From Ahaetulla prasina (lineage: Eukaryota > Chordata > Lepidosauria > Squamata > Colubridae), in contig NC_080539.1 of the NCBI RefSeq assembly GCF_028640845.1, positions 188,923,436-188,987,435 of the forward strand: DNA of 64,000 bases, given 5' to 3'. The notes beneath the pieces are model-generated. The model was given only the letters and a program-made list of their open reading frames with translations. It was not told where the DNA came from and ran no database searches. Shown one piece after another: positions 51,570 to 61,921 of this stretch (position 1 is its first letter; each line of letters begins with the position of its first letter). The position numbers and the translations under genes are program-made.

Positions 51570-52695
51570 ACCTGTCCCACTTAATCAATAGAGCCACCAA
51601 GAATAGGAACATACTCCTCCCCATAACCTCCAACCTAATAAAGAAGAACCACACGAGCATATGTAGGAACTGGCCCCACCGACGGTTACCCCATTACCCA
51701 CCCTTACCTCCCACCCCTTAAAAATTCTCTCTAAAAACCCCATTCTTCTTTTTGCATGCCACTCTGGTCCCAATCATTATGGAGGCCGCCTAGGAGGGAT
51801 TCTTAGAATACCGCAGGCGCAAGAGTTCACAAGAAGTATAATGCAGCAGCTGAGGATAGAAATCGCAATATGGAGGCTCCATCTCCGAATGGCAAGATGA
51901 TAACAGATGGTACTAGTCCAGAATGAGACGGACAAAGAATAGAAACACCAATTGACACCAATGACAGTCTAGATGGTAATCTGTCCTGCATAGTCCAAAC
52001 ATCCTAACTGAGGGAGATGGCAAGCCTCTGTCTTCTGTCCCCAAACAAATTTATCTAAAGTCCTAATAGGACCAGTAACGCCATAAAAATCCCAAAAGGC
52101 CGAGGAGAGGCATGGGTGATGTATCACAGTCAAGACTGGTTACAGGGGAACAAAATGCCTCCATCATCTCCCCACAGTCCTCCAACAACCTCAAACATGA
52201 CCAGGAATAAATTAACCATTCTGGGGCCAGGTCTCTTAAACCTCTCCTCCAAGAGGCGAAGCCCATAAAGGCTGAACTCTCCGAGGCTGAGGATGTGAAG
52301 GCTGCCAAGTCCACAGTCCGCAGGGAGAAAGCAAGAGCCAAAAAGCCAAGGCAACGAGGCAGATGGCAATAAGGGTAGATGTATACCTCCGCTCATCCAG
52401 ATCGTCCAGGGACCATAGGCCCAAGTTGCAGCAAGGAACCCAAAAGTCCATACATGACCAGAAGACGGGCCGAAACAAGCCAGACCAGAGACCAGCCAGT
52501 GAAAATAGAAACGGCCAAGAAAACGCCACTCATTACCTACTAAAACATGGTCTCCACCGCACCTACCCGGCCTGTCTCAGCAGCCATGTGTACGAAAGCC
52601 CAAAGACCTCTCCATGACTGCCAGAGAATGATCTACCGCCACAGCAAGCAGCTAACCGGCCGAGGCATCGCCAGCAACAGAGCCTCTCGGAGCCA

Positions 52696-53164
52696 ATCTT
52701 CAGTGTTATATCTACATCAAGCATAAATTCAAGAATTTCTAAAGTTAAAATAAAAATAATGGGACATCCTGTCTTCCCCTTTCCCAATTTTAAAAGTTTC
52801 AACCACCATTTACTATTATTTGTGCTGTTTGCTTCTGATATATTGCTTCAATTGCATGGATAAAATAATCCCCAAATTGCATTTTTTCTATTACTTTAAA
52901 CAAAAACTGCCAATCCAATCTATCAAAAGCTTTTTCAGCATCCAAAAAAAAGAATGCCGCTGAGACTTGGTTGTTTCGTTCCAAATATTCAAGTAAATTT
53001 ACAATTTGCCTCACATTATATCTCATCTGCCTACCCTTAATAAATCCTGACTGATCATTATGAATTATTTAATTCATCACTGGCATTAATCTATTAGCAA
53101 GTATCTTGGCAAATATCTTGTAATCAGTATTTAAAAGTGATATAGGCCTATAATTCTCTGCTTT
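52696..53164 (-). pseudogene. L1 copy E ORF2 RT N-terminal portion
   Basis: Resumption of L1 E beyond L2 D. Frame 52799-53026 carries NLLEYLERNNQVSAAFFFLD, AEKAFDRLDWQFLFKVIEKM (palm Asp of L1 RT). Further upstream QSGFIKGRQMRYNVRQIVNL-type sequence and NYRPISLLNTDYKIFAK are visible in DNA to 53160. At 53164 it jumps straight into ORF1, so endonuclease and RT fingers (about 1.4 kb) are deleted. Confidence 0.82.
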
Positions 53165-54298
53165 AATACCATCTCGATTGGAACACCAGCCGCAGATCAC
53201 ATTTTGCTTTAGGCCTTGCTCCTCCCACTGTTTCCGTTGTAGTAGTTGCCAGTTGTTGTTGTGCCTTCATCTCTTGTTCCTTGAGTTTAGCAGCAGCTTT
53301 TGTCAGCCTTTGTTCCTTTGAATCTGAACCCGTCGTAGGTATTTCCAACACTTGTAATAAATCTTCTTCCATCACAATCTGTTCTCTTACCTGCTTCACT
53401 TCTCTTTCCTTCACTTCAGCCTCCCTTCTTCTAGCTTCCAATGAGGGAAGACTTCCAACTTTTAATGCCTCAACATAAAATTCTCTTGCTTTTCCAACTG
53501 TATTGAGACGATGTACTTTCCCTGCATAATATACTATTATACCAGTTGGAATATCCCATCTATATTCAATCTGACGTTTTTTAAGTTCATTCACCAGGAA
53601 GGCAAATTCCTTCTTAGCCCTTAACATTTTTGGTGGAATTTCCTTTAATATTAAAATATCTTGACCAGCAACCTGAATCTTCTCCCCTTATATGAGGCAG
53701 AATCTGATTTTTCACTGTTCTGTTGTAAAATAAATAACAACATCCCTTGGCAACTTTTTGCCTTGCTATCCAAGAATTCACACGATATATTTTATCAATT
53801 TGATAAGCCACATCTGCTGGACGAGCTGCTAATATCTCAGCAAATACTTCAGAAAAATTTCTTAAATTCTCTTCTTTATTTCTTTCAAACCTATTCTAAA
53901 GCAAATTCCATATTTCTATATTGTATCAAAACTATTTCATCCTCTGTTTTTCCATTTTACTTTGAAATTCATCCATTTTATTTTCTAATTTTGATTAAGT
54001 TGCTTAATTTCTTCAACTTCCTCTTCTAATAAAATCACATTTGTTGCCAAACTTTGTACTGCAATTACAAATCCTTCTTTAACTTCTTTATTTCCACTTG
54101 AATTTCTGATATCTGCTCTTTCATTTCAGACATCTCATCAGTTATTACTTTAAATTTTTCTTGTATAAAGCCTTTTAAGTTCTCTTGTCGCCTTTAAATT
54201 CAATGTTCTAGTCTCTGCTGTATGAGCTGGAGGCACCAGCTGATATGAAATTCCAGAGCCCTTTGTTACAGTAGACTTTAATTGTTTGGCTGCCATCT
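53163..54298 (-). pseudogene. L1 ORF1 protein remnant (copy E)
   Basis: Starts at ATG 54296-54298 in the context AAGATGGCAGCC. The coiled-coil region (53820-54298) has frameshifts. The middle reads YQIDKIYRVNSWIARQKVA (53614-53811), equivalent to IEKIYHVNSWVARQ in the nested element at 6.3 kb. The C-terminal part is open (53163-53627): KEFAFLVNELKKRQIEYRWD, REFYVEALKVGSLPSLEARR, then a charged tail EAEVKEREVKQVREQIVMEE. Same three-part ORF1p architecture. Confidence 0.82.
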
Positions 54299-54893
54299 TC
54301 TATAAAATTATTTATTTATTTATTTCCAACTTAATATTCACTTTAAATCTTCTTAACTCTGAGAAACACAGTCTTTTAAAGCAGTATTTAAAAATCTCCT
54401 AGATTCTATCAGCAGGCAGCAAAGAGTTAAAGTAGCAAATAACATGCAATTACCCAGCAGACAGCAAGCTGAAAGTATTTAGCTTTCCACTCGTTAACTT
54501 GTTAACAATTGCCTCCATTTTCTTGCTATTTTCAAGCTTGTTACAAAGTATCTGAAACAGCTACTTGCATAAAGTTCTCCACTTTCGTTCTGTCCGTATA
54601 ATCCTTTATTGTCCAAAATAAATCTCGTTTGGTCATGGTGATTGGTTCTGCCAAAGCAGAAAAATCCTCGGATCTGGAGCACTTGGGTTGCTGGAGGAAC
54701 TTAACCTTCAAACCCCTTTTCTCAGGGCTTTAGGAAATTCAACCTCTGCCCTCAGCTCACCTCCTCTTCTTCTCCCGAAGAGGGGTTTTTGAACGCTGGA
54801 CAGCAGATTTAAGCTGTCCTAGCGATTCCACATCCAGAGGTTGGTGATTGTAGATCACCACCATCACCTACTGTTTGCAAGACCTTGGCTTTT
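54299..54893 (-). promoter_or_regulatory. L1 copy E 5' leader
   Basis: About 595 bp from the ORF1 start to the junction with the poly-A end of the next L1 (T-run at 54894). A/T- and GC-mixed, with an ATTT run at 54307-54324. The motif AAGATGGC overlaps the ORF1 ATG (54292-54299). No other promoter element can be named with confidence. Confidence 0.5.
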
Positions 54894-57800
54894 TTAATAA
54901 AAAGTTTTATTTTTAATCATATCAAATAATTCATCCAATGTACAGTTATATACAATTAGTGCTGAGTCAAATTTTTTCTTCTATTCTTCTTTCCAAATTC
55001 CTCTCCTTCTCTATCTATCCTCTCCTCCCTCCATACATTTCTCCCTCTTCTATCTTCCTTCCTCTTCTCCTCTTTCCTACCATTCTCTTTTTTTCCTACG
55101 TTCTGAAATGGCACTGGGCAGACTACATTAATTATATTTATACATCTTCAATAATCCCTGTACATTAACCATCACTCCATCCTAGCCTCAACCCCAATTC
55201 CCTCCCCTTACCCCACGACTTCCCAGAACAAAATGCAGGGTATCAAAACTAACAATCATAATCTAAAATAATTCTAAATTATAATCTCTAGTCTCTCCAC
55301 ATAATCACACTCTCAATTCCCTCTCCTTCAGAAATATATCTAATACAAATATTTCCTAAATTTACTCATATGCTATTCGATATTTTTTATCTGATACTTA
55401 TTTTGAATATAATCAATCCACATTTTCCATTCTAAAATATATTTTCTTGTGTATAGTCTTTCAAGTAAGCAGAATTTTTGCCATTTCTGCCAGATTTGAT
55501 ACTTTGAGTGTCCATTCTTCAATTGTAGGTAATTCTTCTTTCTTCCAATATTGAGCAATCAAAAGTCTTGCGGCTGTTATTAAGTTCAAGATCAATTTAG
55601 TCTCTACAGCTGTACAATCCATAATTATTCCTAATAACTGCAGAGTAAACTTAATCTTCTTTTTCAAAATATTCTGCATGATCCACCATACTTTAATCCA
55701 AAATGCTTTAACTTTTTTACAAGTCCACCATATATGGTAATAAGTGGCATCTTCACAATCGCATCTCCAACATTTAGCCTGTACATTAGGATACATACAT
55801 GACAATTTTTTGGGGTCTAAATGCCATCTATAAAACATCTTATAAAATTTTCTCATATTTTGCGCTTGTGTAAATTTAACATTCCTCACCCAAATTCTTT
55901 CCCAAGTTTCCAACATTATTGGTTGCTGAAAATTTTGTGCCCACTTAATCATACAATCCTTAACCAATTCAGTCTCTGAGTCTATTTCTACTAATACATT
56001 ATACAACCTCTTAATATGCTGTTGGCCTTGATCTCTCATTTGTTTTAACAAATTATCCTCAATTTGTTTTAACACCTATTTTTGATCTAATTTCCATCTA
56101 GCTTGTAATTGTCCATATTGGAACCATGTATAATTTTACCTTCTTCCCCCATCTTTTTTCTAGATTTTAATTGTAATTCCCCCTTTTCCATACAAAGAAG
56201 TTCTTTATAGGTAACTACCTCCATCTTTTGATATATATTTATATTTTCTATCATGTGTCTCGGGATTGCCCATATTGGAATCTTTCCATCTAATTTATAT
56301 TGATATTTCCTCCAAACCCTCAATAATGCATTTCTAATTATATTATTTTTAAATATTTTATCTACTTTCTTATCTTATAAATAGGCATGCCACCCATATA
56401 ACAAACCATAACCTTCTATATTCAAAACTCTTTCCTCAGTTAAATTAATCCAATCAGTAATTAATGATAAGACAACTGCATCATAATACAATTTTAAAAT
56501 TAGGCATTTTAAGACCCCCCCTTTCCCTTGTATCCTGCATTATTTTTAATTTTATTCTTGGTTTTTTGCCCATCCATACAAATTTATTAATCCCCTTTTG
56601 CCATTCCTGTAATTTAATATCATTCTTAAGCACCGGTATCATTTGAAACAAAATAAAACCTGGGCAAAACATTCATTTTATAGCGCTATTCTTCCCAGCA
56701 AAGATAGTTGTAACTTCTTCCAACTCCATTTCTTTCCATACCTTCTGCCACAATACCTCATAATTTTTGTATAATTTAACATTTGAAGCTGTAATATATA
56801 TTCCTAAATATTTAACCTTTTAACAATTTCAAAACCTGTAGTTCTTTCTAACTCTTCTTTGTTGTATATTCATATTTTAGTTATCATCTTTGTCTTTGCT
56901 GATTCACCTTAAATCCAGATACTTTACCATACTGACCAATTATATCTTTTAAACCAGTACTGAGTATATTGGTTGAGATACAGTAACAACCAAGTCATCT
57001 GCAAAGCTCTTAATCTATAATCTTGATGTTTAACTCTAATTCCCTTTATTCAATCGGAACCACGATTTTATTCAGAAGAATTTCTAAAGTTAAAATAAAA
57101 GTAATGGGACAAGGGACATCCCTGTCTCGTCCCTTTCCCAATTTTAAAAGTTTCTGTTAACCCACCATTTACTATTATTTGTGCTGTTTGCTTCTGATAT
57201 CTTTAATTGCATGGATAAAATAATCCCAAATTGCATTTTTCTATTACTTTAAACAAAACTGCCAATCCAATCTATCAAAAGTTTTTCAGCATCCAAAAAA
57301 GGAATGCCGCTGATACTTGGTTGTTTCGCTCCAAATATTCAAGTAACATTTGCCTCACATTATATCTCATCTGCCTACCCTTAATAAATCCTGACTGATC
57401 ATTATGAATTATTTGATTCATCACTGGCATTAATCTTGGCAAATATCTTGTAATCAGTATTTAAAAGTGATATAGGCCTATAATTCTCTGCTTTAATACC
57501 ATCTCGATCTTCCTTCGGTATTAACGAAATAAAGGCTGTCCTCCATGAAGGACATCTCCCATTTGAATTTTATTAAATAACTCTTTAAGTGGTTCAACCA
57601 TCTCATTTTGTAAATTTTATAATAAACAGCTGTTAAACCATCTGTTCCTGGTGCTTTACCGATTTTAAGTTGTTTAATTGCTAACAAAATTTCTGAAGTA
57701 ATTAATTGATTCAGTTCTTCTCTTTGATTTTCTTCACAAATATTTTGTTGTTGTAAATATCTTTCTATCTCTGTATCATCAATCATATCCTAGAATATAA

Positions 57801-58750
57801 CTTACTATAATACTCTAAAATGCTTTTTAATCAAGTTCTTTGATAAACTTCCTTACCCCTATATTCTATTTTATCAATCGTCGTGATTTCTGTTTTTCCT
57901 TATTAAATAGGTGCCATCTTCCTGGCTTATTGGCATTATTAAACGACATGTTTTACATATTGTAAATTATTGCTACTTGATCTGCCATCAACATATTAAA
58001 CTGACCTTTAATATATTTATTGATTCTTTTATTTTACTATTTCCTGGCTATTTTATCAATTGTTCTTTCTTTTAATTTCCTCTTCCAGTTCCTTTTCTTT
58101 TCTGCAATTTATTTTTGTATTTAATATTCATTTGTATAAGATTTCTCTCATATAAGCCACTGCCCCAAATCATCTCTATAGATGTCTTTTTCATATTCAT
58201 AATAAAAATTCTTTCATTTGCTTTTTACATTCATTTACATTTTGTTCATATTTAAACAAATTCATTCAACTCCATGATCTCCTAGCTTTTCCGATCAAAT
58301 AATCCAAACGGACTATGATCAGATAGAGTTCTTGAACAAATCTTAGTCCTCTTCACTCTAGAATACAAATCATTAGTAATCAAAAAAATCAATCTAAAAT
58401 GATTATGCCTGTCAGAAAAGAAGGTAAAATCTTCTCTGTATTATGTTCTCCAAATATCTTAATTCCAAGTCCTCCATCATTTCAAAAATTTTGGTAATTT
58501 CGGCTTGATATCTTCCTAAACTTTTTTTGTCTTTTGAGTATCCAACACATTCCAATCACCCATTAATATATATGATTTATAATCTACTATTTTTTATGTA
58601 AAACTTGAAAATTTTCTTGTTGGATTCGATAAACTCCTATTAATAATTCTTTCCTCCAAATAAAAGTTCAATAGCTGTTCTGTTTCCTTCCCCAATACTC
58701 CAAAGAGTCAGTCAGAGGCCTCTTTTCTGATTTATTTACATATATATAAA
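54894..58750 (-). mobile_element. L1 copy F, 5'-truncated in the endonuclease
   Basis: Minus strand: poly-A and full 3' UTR (54894-55400), ORF2 from C-terminus to endonuclease, ending near 58750 where a Gypsy LTR begins. It lies head-to-tail with copy E. The poly-A end abuts the leader of copy E, so F probably inserted at or just beyond the end of E. Confidence 0.88.
55373..58700 (-). pseudogene. L1 ORF2 (copy F): endonuclease, RT, Cys-rich end
   Basis: C-terminal block 55461-56075 (MIKWAQNFQQPIMLETWERI, CWRCDCEDATYYHIWWTCKK), upstream pieces at 56087-56323 and 56481-56672, FADD region near 57000, palm near 57230-57330, then QLKIGKAPGTDGLTAVYYKI (57493-57786). 57800-58690 shows endonuclease traces in shifted frames, such as GDWNVLDTQKTKK around 58520-58560. 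Frequent 1-6 bp deletions destroy the frame. Confidence 0.82.
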
Positions 58751-59132
58751 TGTCCTGGCTATACCCAGGGCCTGCCAAGTTTCTGGAGATAACAAGGAAA
58801 TTATAGATAAGGCCAAATTACTCAATATATTCTTCCTCCGTGATACAGATTGAAGAATTCATTACTGTCCAAGACAAAACCAGGAAGTCCCGATTTATAG
58901 TTCTGCAGATGTCACATGACAATTATGAGGCTTTGTCCCAACTCTGCTGAGTCACGTGAATCTTGCATCACTCCAAAACTGTTCTTGTACAAATCAGAAG
59001 GAGGCTAATCAGGCTTGCCTCCTCCTCCCTTGAGTGCCAGGAGGGAAAGGGCTCAAGAAGCAGGGCTGGCCAGGTCTTCCTCACTTCTGAATCATCCGAG
59101 TCCAGGAGTCCGGGTCCAGGAACTTCACAACA
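58751..59132 (-). repeat. 3' LTR of the second Gypsy
   Basis: 382 bp, plus-strand TGTCCTGGCT ... TTCACAACA, that is sense TGTTGTGAAGTTCC ... AGCCAGGACA. The adjacent internal sequence in sense, GCGGTGAGGATAG, is a plausible polypurine tract. There is no partner LTR in the window, so no target duplication can be checked. Confidence 0.72.
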
Positions 59133-61921
59133 CTATCCTCACCGCAGGGCCCTCGGGCTGACGATCGATGCTCGGGCTGGGTTCTGCTCATTCCTGCACC
59201 AGGTCAGGGCACATGAACCGGAGGCATCTACCAGGAGAAATTATCTGATCCCTTCCACGCGATCAAATATTAAACGACCAGCCAGCAGTCTTAAATGTGG
59301 GACTGATATCCGGACAGTGACGGTACTGTACAAAGGGGACTGTATTCAGGAACCAGAAGGGACCTGAAATGGATCCGCATGGATCTAGGCCAGTCGGTAG
59401 GTTGATGACTGCCTCGATAGGAACGGCCATGAATGGTCCAACTTTACCGGGCGGTCGGACGGGAGGTTTAGAGCCGCATCTCCAACTGTGCATCGGGAGC
59501 GGTCGGATATTAGTCCTCCTGCCCGATTCAGCTGCTGACATAACTGTTGGACCGCATGAATTCCAGGAAGGTCTGCATTAACAGGAGAGTCCTGGTGCCA
59601 GAGGAAGAGCACGGATGGTACCCCACATTGGCAAAGCGGGGTCATCTGAGTAGAGGTGTGCTGAGAGTTGTTAAAAGCAAACTCCGCCAGGGACATATGT
59701 ATTGTCCTGTTGCTGGTTGATGAAGCAACGGAGATACTGTTCAGTATACCGATGACCTTCTCTGTACCCCGTCGGTCTCCGGATGGTGCGATGATGACAC
59801 ACCTGCCTCCAACGCGGCCATCAGGCTCTTCCAGAAGCGGGCTGTGAACTGAACTCCGGTCCGAAACCACCCTGTCCGGTAGACCATGGGCGGAAGATGT
59901 GCTGCAGAAAGAGGCGGGCGTTTTGCGGCTGTGGGCAGTCCGGCATGGGATGAAGTGTGCCATCTTGGTGAGCATGTCCACCACCACCAGCGTGGTGAAC
60001 CCAGACGGCAGGTCTGTCAGGAAGTCCATAGAGATCGCCCCCAGGGTCTGTCGGGTGTCGGCAAGGGCTGGAGGAGCCGAGGTGCCCCGTGGCGGTCTTG
60101 GCTTGCTGGCACGCAGGATGTCACGTGCATGTATATCATGCCCTGGGCCACCAAAGGTCCGTGTCACCAGGTGGAGGTCTTGAAGAACCCAAAATGTCCT
60201 GCTGCAGGGTTGTCGTGGCACTGGGTCATGACGACTCGGAGTGGTCCTGTGGGCACATAATCGCGAAACTTGAGTAAGTCCTCCTCCAAGGTCCAAGGAG
60301 GCGTGGGGCCCACCTCGCTCTCCTTTGCTGCGACCAGGCGTCCTGGCGCTGCGCTTCACCTGGGCCCAAAGTCCACTGGCTCCCGTGCTGCGGCCAAGGC
60401 TTCTCAGCACTGTCCGTGGAGGAAGGGGTCCTTGCGAGGTACTCTGGCTTGGACAGGGCATCCACCCTCCGGTTGTGACTGCTGGGAATGTAGGTCGCGG
60501 AAGTTGAACCGGGCAAAAACAATGAGATCTGCGCTGGTTCAACTTCCGAGCTGGTGAGATCGAGATTCCGATGGTCGTTCGGACCTCCACCTGATGTCAC
60601 TCCAGATGGTGTCCAAGCCTCGAATGCAGCCTTGATAGCCAGCAACTCTTTTCCCAGATGGTGTAGTTGCGTCGGAAGGTTGAGTTTCCGGGAGTAGTAA
60701 GCAGGAAAAGTGTGCCGCCATCGTCAGCCTGTAGTGCACCGCTCCCAGAGCCACATCGTCCGTTTCCACACAAAGGCGGAGCGGGTCGGGATGCCTCAGG
60801 ACGGGTTCCGTGTGAAGGCTTTCTTGAGGTGAATGCTTCTTGCTGCGGGGACCCCACCCCTTCTTCCTGAGGAGCTGGGTAAGTGGAGCGTCAGTGTGGC
60901 GAAGCCGGATGAAGGTCCGGTAGTAGTTGGCGAAGCCGCTGAACATCCTTCACCGACAGGCTTCCAGCTACACAAAGCTTCTACTTTACATGGGTCCATG
61001 GCTATGCCTAGATGATATGCCGAGGAATTCTATGTCAAGGCGCATTTCTCCAGCCCGCATTGAGTTGTTGCTCCAGCGTTGCAGAACCAGACCACGTGTC
61101 AAGGTGGCTTTCCTGGACCTAAATCAGGATGTGTGATAACCACCGATCCAACATGTCTCGGAACATATGTTCATGAAGTGCTGAAGCGGGATTTGGTCAA
61201 TGGCATGACAGTGTATTCGTGTCCGTATCGGTGCCGAATGCCGTCTTCCATTCGTCTCCTTCTCGCATCCGCACCAGGTTGTAGGCCCCGGATCGAGCTT
61301 GGTGAATCGTGGCCTCCAAACCTCTCCAGTAGCTCGGGATGAGTGGCAGGGGTAGCGATTCCGCGTAATGGCATTGGCGGTAATCACAGCATGCGCAAGT
61401 CCCTGTCTTCTTCTTCACAAGGACCGGGGCGAGAGGGACTTTGAAGGCGGATGAACCTCGGGCCAGGTTTTGTCAGGAAGTCCCTGAGGCGGCCACAACT
61501 CCGACATGGAATACAGGCGTCCACAGGCAGTGGTGTTGGGCAGAAGGTCACGGGCAATCGTGGGGCGATCTGTCTCCGCCTCCTTCTCGCTGAACAATTG
61601 AAGTCCGTCAGCTCAGGAGGCAAGGTGATGGCAGCGGGACGTCTGGCCGGCACAGGTGTGGCGGATGTGATCAACACTGCAGACTCGGGAAAGAGATGGC
61701 GTTCCGCGACCAGGCCACCTGAGGATCGTGGGTCAGCCAGGCCAACCAAGGACCAAGGGAAAATGAAGGTCCGCCGTGACATAAAACTGGATCGCCTCCT
61801 CATGGTCCCCAATAGCCAGGCGCAAAGGCTGGGTGGCTTAATGGGCCGACACCAGTTCTTCCATCAATTGTCTCTACCCGCCGGAGGGTCCACGGAACCA
61901 CGGGACCGCAAACTGGGTCAC
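59133..61921 (-). pseudogene. Gypsy pol remnant: protease/RT to integrase
   Basis: In sense order: Gag-protease or RT N-terminal scraps (61384-61812), RT with LVRMREGDEWKTAFGTDTD and FQHFMN-type sequence (61120-61420), RT/RNase H link FSGFANYYRTFIR and LTQLLRKKGWGP (60539-60946), integrase with GAISMDFLTDLPSGFTTLVV, VDMLTKMAHFIPC, LPDRVVSDRSS (second catalytic Asp present) and LAEFAFNNSQHTSTQMTPL (59385-60590), then a post-integrase region. Nearly every motif is in a different frame from the next. Confidence 0.8.

Larger units (their letters stand above)
48197..52695 (-). mobile_element. Near full-length L2 (copy D) inside L1 copy E
   Basis: Minus-strand L2 colinear with copy C: ATTT tail and hairpin (48251-48282), C-terminal ORF2, RT, linker, endonuclease and 5' leader to about 52695. 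L1 sequence lies on both sides. A probable solo LTR sits at 50762-51258. From about 49240 rightward it carries very many 1-10 bp deletions relative to copy C. Confidence 0.85.
58751..61921 (-). mobile_element. Second Gypsy element, decayed, one LTR
   Basis: Minus-strand Gypsy with a 3' LTR at 58751-59132 and internal pol up to 61921, where L1 copy G begins; the 5' LTR and gag start are missing. It differs from the 15.9-kb Gypsy in sequence and in GC content. The internal region is full of small indels. Confidence 0.8.
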
